Counted from the first letter of the stretch, positions 17,564 through 25,873 are shown. The stretch is 64,000 nt of DNA from Betaproteobacteria bacterium (GCA_016720425.1 JADKKQ010000009.1:151487-215486); one strand, 5' to 3'. The notes: generated from the letters alone by a model not told the origin. Translations and numbers: made by a program.

Positions 17564-17977
17564 TCATTCAAACAAGATGGGCCGACCGTTCCGGTCGAAA
17601 GGAATGAACGATCCGTGCGACCCGCCTTTGATGGCCTCGACCATGCTTCGCAGCGGAGCTTCGGCGCCTTCACTGGTCGGAGCACGGCCACCGTGCCCGG
17701 CAAGGCTCGCGACGAAGACGATCGTCCACTCGGGCCCCAGCGAGCGCGACTCTTCGACGAGTTCCGAAAACGTACCCAGCTCGTCCGGGGTCTTGTCCAC
17801 ACACATCAGCGGTATCAGCGCACCACCGGCCCCGGCGTCAAAACGCCTGCGTTGTTCGGGCGTGCTATCCGCGGGCAACTCGGCGCCCGCGAATACGAAT
17901 AGCAAGCGCTGCGGTTCGGGCTGCTGGCGAGCTGCACGTAGCAGGTCATCGAAGGTGGAGATGTTCACGTCGGGCAT
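17564..17977 (-). CDS. Conserved protein of NsrR/denitrification clusters, function unknown
   Basis: 137-aa cytoplasmic protein beginning MPDVNISTFDDLLRAARQQP, followed by EPQRLLFVFAGAELPAD and ending PLRSMVEAIKGGSHGSFIPF. Relatives are sometimes labelled ribonucleotide reductase subunit alpha in databases, but at this size no radical or nucleotide-binding site is present, so that label is not supported. Only one Cys is visible (IPLMCVDK). It lies between the DUF2249 gene and the small Cys-motif gene in the nitric-oxide-response operon, and family members travel with nnrS and DUF2249 genes. Confidence 0.7.
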   Translation of the reverse strand: MPDVNISTFDDLLRAARQQPEPQRLLFVFAGAELPADSTPEQRRRFDAGAGGALIPLMCVDKTPDELGTFSELVEESRSLGPEWTIVFVASLAGHGGRAPTSEGAEAPLRSMVEAIKGGSHGSFIPFDRNGRPILFE

Positions 17978-17998
17978 GGATGCGCCGCAGTCATTCCT

Positions 17999-18259
17999 TC
18001 AGTTCTTCACGAAGTCGATCACGATCGCGCCCGGATCACGTTGGACGTACCGAATAGTGACTGTTTCACCGTATCGCGTCACGAGCTGGTCGAGCAGCGG
18101 AAGGGGATCGTGATCGTTGACGAAGCGCATGGTCTCGCCGTGATTCAAGGCGTCGAGCGCCCCGAAAATGGCGGCATGCCGGAAGCGCTTGGCCACACCG
18201 CGAGCGTCGAATGGGTAGATCGCATCGGTTGAAAGGTGAATATGCGCGGGTTGGGACAT
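17999..18259 (-). CDS. DUF2249 domain protein
   Basis: 86-aa protein with the DUF2249 pattern: DARGVAKRFRHAAIFGALDA, then LNHGETMRFVNDHDPLPLL and a terminal beta strand GAIVIDFVKN. These TusA-like small alpha/beta domains commonly accompany hemerythrins, nitrite/NO reductases and nnrS. GGAG lies upstream of the ATG at 18259. The domain may carry out persulfide or metal-linked chemistry, but no reaction is established. Confidence 0.82.
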   Translation of the reverse strand: MSQPAHIHLSTDAIYPFDARGVAKRFRHAAIFGALDALNHGETMRFVNDHDPLPLLDQLVTRYGETVTIRYVQRDPGAIVIDFVKN

Positions 18260-18332
18260 GGCTCTAACTCCTGTCGTGGTTGAAGGATAGCGACTGCGTG
18301 TTTAGGGGGGACTGGCGGAACCGAGTGTCCCC

Positions 18333-18656
18333 TCAGCGTTTCAACTGGTCCAGCTTGTTCTTGACCTGCGCCCACTCGTCGGCATCGGGTAGTGCAGGCT
18401 TCATTTCAATGATTGGCTTCCAAACTTTCGCCAACTCCGCATTGAGCGCGGTGAAGGCGTGCTGATCGGGCGGAACGTCCTCCTCGGCAAAGATTGCCTC
18501 GACCGGGCACTCCGGGACGCACAGCGTGCAATCGATGCACTCGTCCGGGTCGATCACGAGGAAGTTGGGACCTTCGCGAAAGGCATCCGTCGGACAAACG
18601 TCCACGCAATCCGTGTGCTTGCAACGGATGCATGACTCGGTCACCACAAAGGTCAT
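18333..18656 (-). CDS. fdxA: 7Fe ferredoxin (FdxA type)
   Basis: 107-aa ferredoxin with eight Cys in two clusters. C9, C12, C17 and C21 are in ESCIRCKHTDCVDVCP; C40, C43, C46 and C50 are in DECIDCTLCVPECP. The long C-terminal helix (HAFTALNAELAKVWKPII) and length match the [3Fe-4S]/[4Fe-4S] FdxA class of proteobacteria. Its ATG overlaps the reductase stop by four bases (ATGA at 18653-18656), which indicates translational coupling. It probably receives electrons from that reductase. Confidence 0.93.
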   Translation of the reverse strand: MTFVVTESCIRCKHTDCVDVCPTDAFREGPNFLVIDPDECIDCTLCVPECPVEAIFAEEDVPPDQHAFTALNAELAKVWKPIIEMKPALPDADEWAQVKNKLDQLKR

Positions 18657-19483
18657 GACGGCGTTGCCTGCCAGTAATTTTCGAATGCGAGCTGCCCCGG
18701 CGTGGCGCGCCGATTGACGTGGAAGTCCCGCGCAGTGAGTTGCCGGCGCAGCGCAAGCCCCAAGTCGGGATTGCCGCACACCATGATCCGGGACCGCCGC
18801 GGATCGAGGCTTATCCCTGTCGCAGACTCGAGGCGACCGCCCTCGATGAGCTGTGGAATTCTGGCGTTCAACGCCCCCGGGCAGGATTCCCGCGTGACAA
18901 CGGGCACGTACTTCAATCGCTCCGGTTCGATGGCTGTCGGATCCTCGTGCGGAATGGCCGCGATCTCAGCGCGGTAAGCGAGTTCAGAGGCATGGCGGAC
19001 ACTGTGCACGACGACGACCGTCCGGAAGGCGGCCCAGGTCGCCGGATCGCGCAGGATCGAGACGAAGGGGCCGAGCCCGGTGCCGCTCGCCAGGAGCCAG
19101 AGATCCTCGCCCGGCGCGAAATGGTCGATCGTGAGGAAGCCGTAGCTGGACTTGTCCACACGCACTGGCGCGCCCGCGCGGATTCCCGCCAAGAGAGCGG
19201 AGAATTGCCCGTCGGGGACCAGTGTGGCGACGAACTCGAGATACGGGTCGTAGGCCGCGGACACGACCGAAAACGGCCGCCAGACCAGATTGCCGTCCGC
19301 ACCACCGAGGCCAACCCTCGTGTAGTGCCCGGGCGTGAACCGGAAGCCAGGGGCTCGGCTTGTTTGAAATGACACCAACTTCGGCGTCCAGTGACGCACT
19401 GCAATGACGTTCTCGATCGTGAAGCGAGTGGCGGCGGCCGGCGGCGGCTTCGCCAATCCGACGGGGACTCCCGATTCCAGCAT
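18653..19483 (-). CDS. fpr: Ferredoxin-NADP reductase
   Basis: 276 aa from the ATG at 19483; longer starts at 19588 or 19612 add a Gly/Pro-rich tail not seen in the family. The FAD-binding barrel contains RFTPGHYTRVGL and WRPFSVVSAA (RxYS-type flavin motif, here RPFS). The NADP domain has LLASGTGLGPFVSIL, VVVHSVRHASELAYR and MVCGNPDLGLALRRQL. It moves electrons between NADPH and the adjacent ferredoxin, here likely to repair or drive nitric-oxide detoxification. It is the first gene of the operon, downstream of the twin NsrR-like sites. Confidence 0.9.
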   Translation of the reverse strand: MLESGVPVGLAKPPPAAATRFTIENVIAVRHWTPKLVSFQTSRAPGFRFTPGHYTRVGLGGADGNLVWRPFSVVSAAYDPYLEFVATLVPDGQFSALLAGIRAGAPVRVDKSSYGFLTIDHFAPGEDLWLLASGTGLGPFVSILRDPATWAAFRTVVVVHSVRHASELAYRAEIAAIPHEDPTAIEPERLKYVPVVTRESCPGALNARIPQLIEGGRLESATGISLDPRRSRIMVCGNPDLGLALRRQLTARDFHVNRRATPGQLAFENYWQATPS

Positions 19484-19669
19484 CGTCTCGATGATTGGGC
19501 TCCCTGGATGGACGCCGGGACTACCCGCGAATGAGCGGTCGTTTCCTGCACCGCCAATAGCACTCCCGCCGGGCGGCGTGGCGGACATCGGGCTGGGTCT
19601 AGAGGGCAGCATGGCGTCTATTCGGCATACCGTCGGCTAAAGCCGCAGCGATTCGGCACCCATTGCAAT

Positions 19670-19694
19670 AAAGGTGTATTATTTATACTGCTTT
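19670..19694. promoter_or_regulatory. NsrR-like operator 1 (25-bp dyad)
   Basis: Half-sites AAAGGTGTAT and ATACTGCTTT separated by TATTT. The architecture (10-5-10, AAG...TAT/ATA...CTT) agrees with the NsrR consensus AAGATGCATTT-type dyad and is repeated by operator 2. It lies in the AT-rich gap between fpr and nsrR and could block both promoters. Confidence 0.75.
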
Positions 19695-19716
19695 ATCGTA
19701 CGCCGACCCGAGTCTA

Positions 19717-19741
19717 AAAGCAATATCTTCTATACCGCTTT
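19717..19741. promoter_or_regulatory. NsrR-like operator 2 (25-bp dyad)
   Basis: Half-sites AAAGCAATAT and ATACCGCTTT separated by CTTCT. The same 10-5-10 layout as operator 1, centred 47 bp from it and ending 8 bp before the nsrR ATG, fits autoregulation. Confidence 0.72.
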
Positions 19742-19749
19742 AAGAACCG

Positions 19750-20184
19750 ATGCGCCTCACCGTCTTTTCCGACTACACGCTGCGTGTGCTGATGTACCTG
19801 GCGCTCGACCGAACACGGCTGGCGACGATCCCTGAAATCGCGACCGCCTACGGCATTTCCGAAAACCACCTGATGAAGGTCGTCCACCAGCTCGCGCGCG
19901 CCGGCATCGTGGAGTCCGTACGGGGCAAAGGCGGCGGAATTCGCCTGGCGCGAGCCCCTGAGGAAATCCGGCTCGGTGAAATCCTGCGGGCAAGTGAAGG
20001 CGACGCGCCGATCGTCGAGTGCCTATCGGGGGACCCACAGGCATGCCGAATCACGTCCTCCTGCAGGTTGAAGGGCATCTTGGTCAATGCCTTCGAAGCG
20101 CTCTACGATTCGCTGGACGAGCACACACTCGCCGACCTGGTCGAGAGGCCGCGCGCCCTCAGGGCGGTGCTGATTCGCAGCTGA
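19750..20184 (+). CDS. nsrR: NsrR, nitric-oxide-sensing Rrf2-family repressor
   Basis: 144-aa Rrf2-family regulator. An N-terminal winged HTH (residues 1-65; SDYTLRVLMYLAL, ISENHLMKVVHQLA and RGKGGGIRLA) is followed by the Fe-S ligands Cys91, Cys99 and Cys105 (VECLSGDPQACRITSSCRLK), the NsrR spacing. It senses nitric oxide by cluster nitrosylation and derepresses its targets. It is divergent from the fpr-fdxA-DUF2249-nnrS operon with two dyads in between. IscR shares the fold but has different Cys spacing. Confidence 0.95.
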   Translation: MRLTVFSDYTLRVLMYLALDRTRLATIPEIATAYGISENHLMKVVHQLARAGIVESVRGKGGGIRLARAPEEIRLGEILRASEGDAPIVECLSGDPQACRITSSCRLKGILVNAFEALYDSLDEHTLADLVERPRALRAVLIRS

Positions 20185-20289
20185 TCGGCAAAGCGCGACG
20201 GTGGCTTGGCACACCCGCGGACCTTGGACTTGACGGCCACGGCCTTATCCGCTCAGCACGATCCGGTTTCGAGCCGACCGCGCGCGCGC

Positions 20290-20856
20290 TCAGACGGGAA
20301 TGATCAGCACCAGCAGAAGTGCCCATGCCATAAGCCCCACGGCAACGATGCCATGGGTGACGGAGGCCACCACTACGTCCTCGTTTTCTCGGCACAGAGA
20401 CCGCACGCCGTGGTACGTGATGCCTATCGATGCCGCGAGCGCCATCATCGACACGCCTACAGCCAGCGACAGGCTGGGAATGACCAGGGTGAGCGAGGAT
20501 AGCCACAGCGGGATCGGAGACAACATTGCCAGCATGTACGCGTCCCGGTACTCGCAACGCACGCGGTTGGCGGCGGCGATCGCTTTGATGACCCAACCCA
20601 TCCCTGCCACGGTCACCCAATTCGCCAGGAGAAACGCGACGGCGATGGGCAGCCACGCCTTCCCGCCAAAGCCAGCCACGAACGACTCGCCGTGATACGT
20701 TCCGGCGTAATACACCATTGCCGGCGGCAGGAGCGACAAGGGAAGCACGACTCGCAGAAACAGTCGCGCGAGAGGTGGGGGTATCCTTTTGAGTTCGTCC
20801 CAGCCGCCGCGGTCCGCGAGCGCGAGCCTGAACACCGATTGAAGGGTCATCACCAT
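20290..20856 (-). CDS. Yip1-family-like membrane protein
   Basis: 188-aa polytopic protein with about five membrane helices (for example LPIAVAFLLANWVTVAGMGW and VTHGIVAVGLMAWALLLVLI). It begins MVMTLQSVFRLALADRGGWD, with ELKRIPPP following, as is usual in Yip1-domain proteins of proteobacteria. AGAGGAG directly precedes the ATG at 20856, which decides the start. It is divergent from a MarR regulator, with a short palindrome between them. No function beyond membrane location can be given. Confidence 0.75.
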   Translation of the reverse strand: MVMTLQSVFRLALADRGGWDELKRIPPPLARLFLRVVLPLSLLPPAMVYYAGTYHGESFVAGFGGKAWLPIAVAFLLANWVTVAGMGWVIKAIAAANRVRCEYRDAYMLAMLSPIPLWLSSLTLVIPSLSLAVGVSMMALAASIGITYHGVRSLCRENEDVVVASVTHGIVAVGLMAWALLLVLIIPV

Positions 20857-20909
20857 ATCTCCTCTGTAGCGTGACAGACCACCCGAGCCACCTCGGCGCG
20901 GATGCATTT

Positions 20910-20926
20910 GTGTCACGTTGTGATAC
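20910..20926. promoter_or_regulatory. Imperfect palindrome, candidate MarR operator
   Basis: GTGTCAC-GTT-GTGATAC: the two 7-bp arms match at 6 of 7 positions. It lies in the 93-bp gap between the divergent membrane-protein gene (20856) and the MarR gene (20950), and overlaps a plausible GATACATTAT -10 region. MarR dimers bind sites of this size; binding is inferred. Confidence 0.45.
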
Positions 20927-20949
20927 ATTATCAACATCGGAACCCCCGA

Positions 20950-21372
20950 ATGTCAAGACCTGTGCGCCACCTCGTCAAAGCCGACTTCGAGCGCCTGGCT
21001 CACTTTCGCTATGGCCTGCGTCGATTTCTGCGCACTAGCGAAGATCTATGCAGAGAGCACGGCTTAACACCGCTTCAATATCAGGCCATTCTGCAGATCG
21101 CCGGCCATCCGGGACGCGACTCGATAACGATCGGCGAACTCGCGGAACGTCTACAGGCGCAGCCGCACGGGGCGGTCTCGCTGGTGACGCGCTGCGAGGC
21201 GGTCGGACTCGTCCAGCGTCGCGTCGGCCGGACGGACCGGCGTCAGGTAGAAGTCCATCTCACCGCAAAAGGAAAAGCTGCCGTACAGGCGCTCGCGCTG
21301 TTACATCAGCCCGAACTGCGCATGCTGAAGGAGGAATTCTCGCTGCCCGGCTGGGAGGGGACGGAGGACTAG
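20950..21372 (+). CDS. MarR-family transcriptional regulator
   Basis: 140-aa winged-helix regulator from the ATG at 20950. An in-frame ATG at 20902 would place the operator palindrome inside the gene, so it was not chosen. HGLTPLQYQAILQIAGHPGR, then DSITIGELAERLQAQPHGAV and SLVTRCEAVGLVQRRVGRTD with RRQVEVHLTAKG, is the standard MarR HTH and wing. The 130 bp after it contain two stem-loops (CTAGTTC 21369-21375/GAACTAG 21406-21412; CGAGGC 21416-21421/GCCTCG 21431-21436) without a T run. Confidence 0.88.
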   Translation: MSRPVRHLVKADFERLAHFRYGLRRFLRTSEDLCREHGLTPLQYQAILQIAGHPGRDSITIGELAERLQAQPHGAVSLVTRCEAVGLVQRRVGRTDRRQVEVHLTAKGKAAVQALALLHQPELRMLKEEFSLPGWEGTED

Positions 21373-21502
21373 TTCCTGGTTCGTCGTGCCGGGTGATCGT
21401 TTCACGAACTAGCGGCGAGGCCGAGCCGCTGCCTCGGACCGCGCACCGGCACATCAGGTAGATCGCGCTTTAGGACCAGGGCGAATTGGCAAGGAGTGCG
21501 GC

Positions 21503-22192
21503 GTGGGAATGTCTGAAGAATGCAAACAGTGGAGGAAGGAACGCCGTGCTGAACTTCTATCGCGTCGCCGTGCAATCACCGACGCGGAACGAAGTCAATG
21601 GAATGCGTCCATCACACGACTGTTGATCGAAGGGTTCCCTTTCCTGAGGTCGATGACACTCGGATTCTATTGGCCATTTCAGGGCGAGTTCGACCCTAGA
21701 TTCGCAACGCGTCACTTTAGAAAACACAGTGCGACCACGGCCCTTCCTGTTGTCGTGCAGAAGGGTGCCCCGCTTCAGTTCCGCGAATGGTATCCCGGTG
21801 CCATCGTCGTGAAAGGCGCCTTTGATCTGCCGATGCCTAGCGAAACCCGGGTCGTTCGGCCCCAGGCCCTGCTCATACCGCCCGTCGGGTTTGACGCACA
21901 AGGCTATCGGCTTGGCTATGGCGGGGGCTACTTCGACCGAACGCTGGTGGCCCTGACCCCACATCCCCTCAAGATTGGCGTGGCCTTCGAGCTTTCTCGA
22001 ATTCCAACGATTCGTCCCCAGCCCCACGACGTGCCGATGGACTTCATCGTGACCGAGTCGGGCATTTACCAGGTGGTGGGCGACAGGCTTCTACAAGTCA
22101 GCCCTCGCCAAGCAGAGGCTAGTGCATCCACGGTGCTATCGCAACGAGCGGCAGCGCCTCAGGCAGCGCGTGCCTCGCCCGCTTCCTCGTAG
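21503..22192 (+). CDS. 5-formyltetrahydrofolate cyclo-ligase
   Basis: 229-aa enzyme converting 5-formyl-THF to 5,10-methenyl-THF with ATP, a housekeeping folate-salvage step in the cytoplasm. Visible landmarks are the basic N-terminal RKERRAELLSRRRAI, FYWPFQGEFDPR, PPVGFDAQGYRLGYGGGYFD (phosphate-binding GYGxGYYDR type) and the C-terminal DVPMDFIVTE. GTG at 21503 has AAGGAG upstream at good spacing. The last about 25 residues are Ala/Ser-rich and overlap the convergent ABC gene by 34 bp, so the natural C-terminus may have been extended. Confidence 0.9.
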   Translation: MGMSEECKQWRKERRAELLSRRRAITDAERSQWNASITRLLIEGFPFLRSMTLGFYWPFQGEFDPRFATRHFRKHSATTALPVVVQKGAPLQFREWYPGAIVVKGAFDLPMPSETRVVRPQALLIPPVGFDAQGYRLGYGGGYFDRTLVALTPHPLKIGVAFELSRIPTIRPQPHDVPMDFIVTESGIYQVVGDRLLQVSPRQAEASASTVLSQRAAAPQAARASPASS

Positions 22193-22863
22193 GTGCGTCC
22201 GTCGCGGATGTGATAGATCCGCCGGAACGTCGGGATGATCTTCTCGTCGTGGGTGACGACGATGATCGCCGTGCCGAAGCGCTGCGCCATCTCGTTGAGG
22301 ATGCGAATCACGGTCAGCGCGCGTTCGCTGTCGAGCGGCGCCGTCGGCTCGTCGGCGAGGATGATCGGCGGCTGGTTGACCAGCGCGCGAGCAATCGCGA
22401 CGCGCTGCTGCTCGCCGCCGGAAAGCTGCGCCACCTGCGCCTGGGCGCGATGGCCGACATCCAGCGCGGCAAGCATCTGCCGCGCCCGGTCGCGCGCTTT
22501 GCCGTTGGGCATGCCGGCCAGCATCGGCAGCAGCGCGACGTTGTCGGTGACATCGAGGAACGGGATGAGGTACGGCGCCTGGAACACGAACCCGATGCGG
22601 TCGCGCCGCAGCGCCCGCAGGTCGGCGACCTTCCAGCCGTGGTCATAGATGGCTTCGCCGGCCAGCGCCATGCGGCCCGCCGTGGGCTCGATCACCGCGC
22701 CCAGGCATTTCAGCAGCGTGCTCTTGCCGGAGCCGCTGGGGCCGATCAGCCCGACGACCTCGCCGGGCTGGACGATCATGTCCACGCCCTTCAGCGCATC
22801 GACCGCCGCGTCGCCTTCGCCGTAGCGCTTGGTGAGGCCGCTGATCTCGATCGCCGGGTGCAT
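22159..22863 (-). CDS. ABC exporter ATP-binding protein (DevA/MacB/LolD type)
   Basis: 234-aa ATPase. Walker A is GPSGSGKST, the Q loop FVFQAPYLIPFL, the signature LSGGEQQRVAIARA, Walker B IILADEP and the H loop VVTHD. It matches the MacB/LolD/DevA subclass that energises FtsX-like permeases. It is the last gene of a TetR-adaptor-permease-ATPase operon, 3 bp from the permease gene, and overlaps the end of the folate gene tail to tail. Confidence 0.93.
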   Translation of the reverse strand: MHPAIEISGLTKRYGEGDAAVDALKGVDMIVQPGEVVGLIGPSGSGKSTLLKCLGAVIEPTAGRMALAGEAIYDHGWKVADLRALRRDRIGFVFQAPYLIPFLDVTDNVALLPMLAGMPNGKARDRARQMLAALDVGHRAQAQVAQLSGGEQQRVAIARALVNQPPIILADEPTAPLDSERALTVIRILNEMAQRFGTAIIVVTHDEKIIPTFRRIYHIRDGRTYEEAGEARAA

Positions 22864-22866
22864 TGC

Positions 22867-24060
22867 CTAGCCTCCGATCGCCGCCGCCGGATCGATGCGC
22901 AACGCGGCGCGAATGGCGACAATGCTCGCCAGCGCGCAGATCGCCATCACCAGCGCGGCACCGAGCACGGCGTCTCCGGGGAGCAACAGCACGTACTTGG
23001 GGAAGATCGGTGCCCATAGCGTGGCCGCGGTCTTGCCGACGATGAAGCCGATGGCGCCCAGGCCGAGGCCCTGCTGCAGGATCATCCCGGCGATGGTGCG
23101 GTTGCGCGCACCGATCAGCTTGAGCACCGCGATTTCGCGGACCTTGTTCAGCGTCATCGTGTAAATGATGAAGGCGACGATGGCGGCGCTGACCACGGAG
23201 AGGATGACGAGGAACATGAAGATCTGCTTCGCCGACGTGGCGATCAGCTTGGCGATGAGGATCTCCTCCATGTCGGCGCGCGTGTAGGCCTCGAGGTGCT
23301 TCCAGCGCCGGATCTCCCGTGCCACCACCGTTTCGTCGGTGTATGGGGCCAGCCGCAGCATGACGACGTTCACCGTGCGGCTGCTGGCCTGGCTCGCCTG
23401 CACGGCCTCGAGCAGTCCCGGCACCCCGGGGCGGTTGAACGCCGGGTTGGCGGCGGTGCGCGCTCGCTCGTTGACCAATGCATCGTTGTCCTTGAGGAAC
23501 TGGACTTCCTGCGCGTCCTGCAGAGGCACGAAGAGCATCGGGTCGCCGCCCGAAGACACCGTGCGGCGGGTCAACCCGACGACCGTGTACTCGTGGCGCC
23601 GAATGCGGATGCGCTCATCGAGGCGAAACCCGGTTCGCTCGTCGGCGATCGCCTCGTAGTGCGACCTCGTGATCGGGCGCCCGGCCACCAGATTTCCTGG
23701 CTCGCCAGGGTGCCCCGGCTCGAAGCCGACCAGCATCACGCGCACGTCGCCACCTTGATGCTGGACCTGCATGGTCAGATAGGTGACGTTGCCGGCCTCG
23801 GCGACGCCGCGCACGCCGAGCAGTGCGCGGTAGGCGTCGTCGCGCACGTTGGAGGGCTCGGCATACGGCCCCAGCGTGTCGCGCTGCACGACCCAGAGAT
23901 CGGCGCCGCCGATGCCGAGCAGCGCCTGCCCGTCGTCGACCAGGCCGCGATAGATGCCCGCCATCGACAGCGTGACGCCGATGAGCAGGCCCAGGCCGAC
24001 GCCGGTGAAGACGAACTTGCCCCAGCCGTGCAGGATGTCGCGACCGGCGAGGTTGATCAT
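22867..24060 (-). CDS. FtsX/MacB-like ABC permease (DevC type)
   Basis: 397-aa permease with the MacB topology: one N-terminal membrane segment (FVFTGVGLGLLIGVTLSMAG), a large periplasmic domain (about 50-265) and three C-terminal segments (IFMFLVILSVVSAAIVAFII, QGLGLGAIGFIVGKTAA and AALVMAICALASIVAI). KVREIAVLKLIGARNRTI is the conserved FtsX-domain cytoplasmic loop. The gene overlaps the adaptor by four bases. With adaptor and ATPase it should form a tripartite exporter using an outer-membrane channel encoded elsewhere. Confidence 0.92.
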   Translation of the reverse strand: MINLAGRDILHGWGKFVFTGVGLGLLIGVTLSMAGIYRGLVDDGQALLGIGGADLWVVQRDTLGPYAEPSNVRDDAYRALLGVRGVAEAGNVTYLTMQVQHQGGDVRVMLVGFEPGHPGEPGNLVAGRPITRSHYEAIADERTGFRLDERIRIRRHEYTVVGLTRRTVSSGGDPMLFVPLQDAQEVQFLKDNDALVNERARTAANPAFNRPGVPGLLEAVQASQASSRTVNVVMLRLAPYTDETVVAREIRRWKHLEAYTRADMEEILIAKLIATSAKQIFMFLVILSVVSAAIVAFIIYTMTLNKVREIAVLKLIGARNRTIAGMILQQGLGLGAIGFIVGKTAATLWAPIFPKYVLLLPGDAVLGAALVMAICALASIVAIRAALRIDPAAAIGG

Positions 24061-25241
24061 GGCGCGGCGCGAACGATGGCCGGGACGACCGTGACCTTAC
24101 CTTCGGTCTGCAGGGCCCGCTCGCTGTGCACGACGACCGCGTCGCCGACGTCGAGGCCGTCGACGATCTGGCTGCGCCCGTCCAGGGTGGTGATGCCCAG
24201 CTTCGCCGGCCGGAATGCGACCCGGCCCGCGCTGACCTGCCAGACACCGTCCTGCCGGTCGACGCGCTTCACCGCCGCGGTGGGCACCGAACGGACATTG
24301 GCGAGGTCAGCGGTGCGAATCGTCACTTCGACCAGTTCGCCCACCGGTACTGCCGCGGGTCGCTCGGCGAAGCCGACGTTGACGATCCGTTCCTCGGTCA
24401 CCGCATCGCTCACCCAGTCGACGCGCTCGACCTTGCCCGAATAGACCCGCTTGGGATCGGAGCGCAGCACGATCTCCGCCGGCTGGCCCACGCGCACGCC
24501 ACCGGCCTGCCCCTGGTCGATGCGCGCCTTGATCCACAGGCTCGCCGGGTCGATGACCTGCAGCACTGCCTGGCCGGCGACGACCGTGGTTCCGGGCTCG
24601 ACCAGCCGCGCGCTGACCACCCCGTCGACCGGGCTCACGAGCCGCGCCTGCGCGCGCAGCTTGCCGACTCCCGCGACATCGGCCAGCGCGCGGTCGCGGT
24701 CGCGCTGCGCCGCGGCCAATTGGGCGGCCGAGGCATCGACGGCGGCCTTGGCGGCATTCGCTTCGTGTCCCTTGGTGTCGGTCGCTTCCTGGCTGACGAA
24801 GCCCTGCGCGCGCAGGTCGGCGGAGCGGCGCGCGGCCGAAACGGCAACCTGGGCGCGGCTCTGGGTCTCGGCGAGCTGGGCTTCGGCAGCGCGGATGGTG
24901 CTGCCGGCTCGTTCCGCCGCCAGCCGCCCGCTGGCCACGCGTTCCTCGAGGTCGACCGGGTCGAGTTCCGCGACCAACTGTCCCGCCTTGACGACGTCCC
25001 CCTGGTCGACCAGCACCCGTGCCACGCGGCTCGCCAGCGTCGGCCCCAGGGCGTAGCTGCGCCGCGCCTCCACCGTGCCGATGCCAAAGGTGCTCGCGAC
25101 CAGCGGTCCTTGCTCCACCGTCGCGACCGTGACCTTGGTCGGCGCAAGCGGCCCCTGGCTCATCACCAGCCAGCCAAGGAGCGCCGCGCCCCCGAGACCA
25201 ACGGCAATGAGCGTCGCCTTGCGACCGAGCCTCAGGTTCAT
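24057..25241 (-). CDS. Periplasmic adaptor (HlyD/MacA/DevB type)
   Basis: 394-aa membrane-fusion protein. It has an N-terminal signal anchor (ATLIAVGLGGAALLGWLVMS), lipoyl half-motifs (ALGPTLASRVARVLVDQGDV and LVSPVDGVVSARLVEPGTTV), an alpha-helical hairpin between them (about 105-190, Ala/Gln/Arg-rich) and beta-barrel domains to the C-terminus. It links the inner-membrane permease to an outer-membrane TolC-like channel. It overlaps the TetR gene by four bases upstream and the permease by four bases downstream, so all are cotranslated. Confidence 0.92.
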   Translation of the reverse strand: MNLRLGRKATLIAVGLGGAALLGWLVMSQGPLAPTKVTVATVEQGPLVASTFGIGTVEARRSYALGPTLASRVARVLVDQGDVVKAGQLVAELDPVDLEERVASGRLAAERAGSTIRAAEAQLAETQSRAQVAVSAARRSADLRAQGFVSQEATDTKGHEANAAKAAVDASAAQLAAAQRDRDRALADVAGVGKLRAQARLVSPVDGVVSARLVEPGTTVVAGQAVLQVIDPASLWIKARIDQGQAGGVRVGQPAEIVLRSDPKRVYSGKVERVDWVSDAVTEERIVNVGFAERPAAVPVGELVEVTIRTADLANVRSVPTAAVKRVDRQDGVWQVSAGRVAFRPAKLGITTLDGRSQIVDGLDVGDAVVVHSERALQTEGKVTVVPAIVRAAP

Positions 25242-25873
25242 GGCTGCCTCCGCCCGCGATAGCCGTCGAGAAGGAGCGCGAACAGCTTGCGCGCCCGCTT
25301 CACCATTCCCGCCTCGTCGCCGGCGAGCGATGCCTCGATGACGAGGCCCTGCACCGCCCCAATGAACGACACCGGCGCCAGCGTCGCATCGAGGTCACGC
25401 GGAAGCTCACCGGCGGCCTTCGCTTGCGTGAAGAGCAGCGTGAGCCGTTGGCGATACGAATTGATCATCGCGCGCACCTCGGTGCGCACCGGCGAGTCTC
25501 CCGGGTACTGCATCTCGTGGAACATGATGCGTGGTACGCCCGGGTTCTCCGCGATGAAGGCTACGTGGGCAAGGAACGCCCGCTCGATCCTGGCCAGCGG
25601 CGTGTCCGCCTTTTCGACGGCCGCCGCGATTGCCGCGCCGAGCGCCTCGCGCACCCAGGCGAAGACCGCGAGCCAGATCGCCTGTTTGTCGGGGAAGTGC
25701 CGGAACACGGCGCCCTGCGTGAGGCCCATCCGGTCGGCGATGGCCTGCGTCGTGATCGCGTCGGGGCCGCGCTCGCGGGCCAGCGCGAGGACCGTGGCGA
25801 CGATCTCACGTTGCCGCTGGTCGGTGGTCAGGCGGTGGCGCGGCGCAGCCGCAGCTAGGGTCGGAGTAGGCAT
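25238..25873 (-). CDS. TetR-family repressor of the ABC exporter operon
   Basis: 211-aa TetR regulator. The HTH spans about residues 18-65 (RQREIVATVLALARERGPDA, then ITTQAIADRMGLTQGAVFRH and FPDKQAIW) and a C-terminal ligand domain follows. It is the first gene of the exporter operon rather than divergent, so autoregulation would control the whole unit. The 96 bp between it and the plus-strand FmdE-like gene holds an AT-rich stretch with a weak plus-strand promoter (TTGAAA 25891-25896, TATCTT 25913-25918). Confidence 0.92.
   Translation of the reverse strand: MPTPTLAAAAPRHRLTTDQRQREIVATVLALARERGPDAITTQAIADRMGLTQGAVFRHFPDKQAIWLAVFAWVREALGAAIAAAVEKADTPLARIERAFLAHVAFIAENPGVPRIMFHEMQYPGDSPVRTEVRAMINSYRQRLTLLFTQAKAAGELPRDLDATLAPVSFIGAVQGLVIEASLAGDEAGMVKRARKLFALLLDGYRGRRQP

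Noticed and set aside
17564..17977. Ribonucleotide reductase alpha subunit
   Set aside because: This database label exists for relatives, but at 137 aa there is no catalytic Cys triad, loop structure or ATP cone.
21373..21502. 6S RNA upstream of the 5-formyl-THF cyclo-ligase gene, as in many proteobacteria
   Set aside because: The gap is only 130 bp and the stem-loops present do not form a long 6S-like hairpin with a central bubble.
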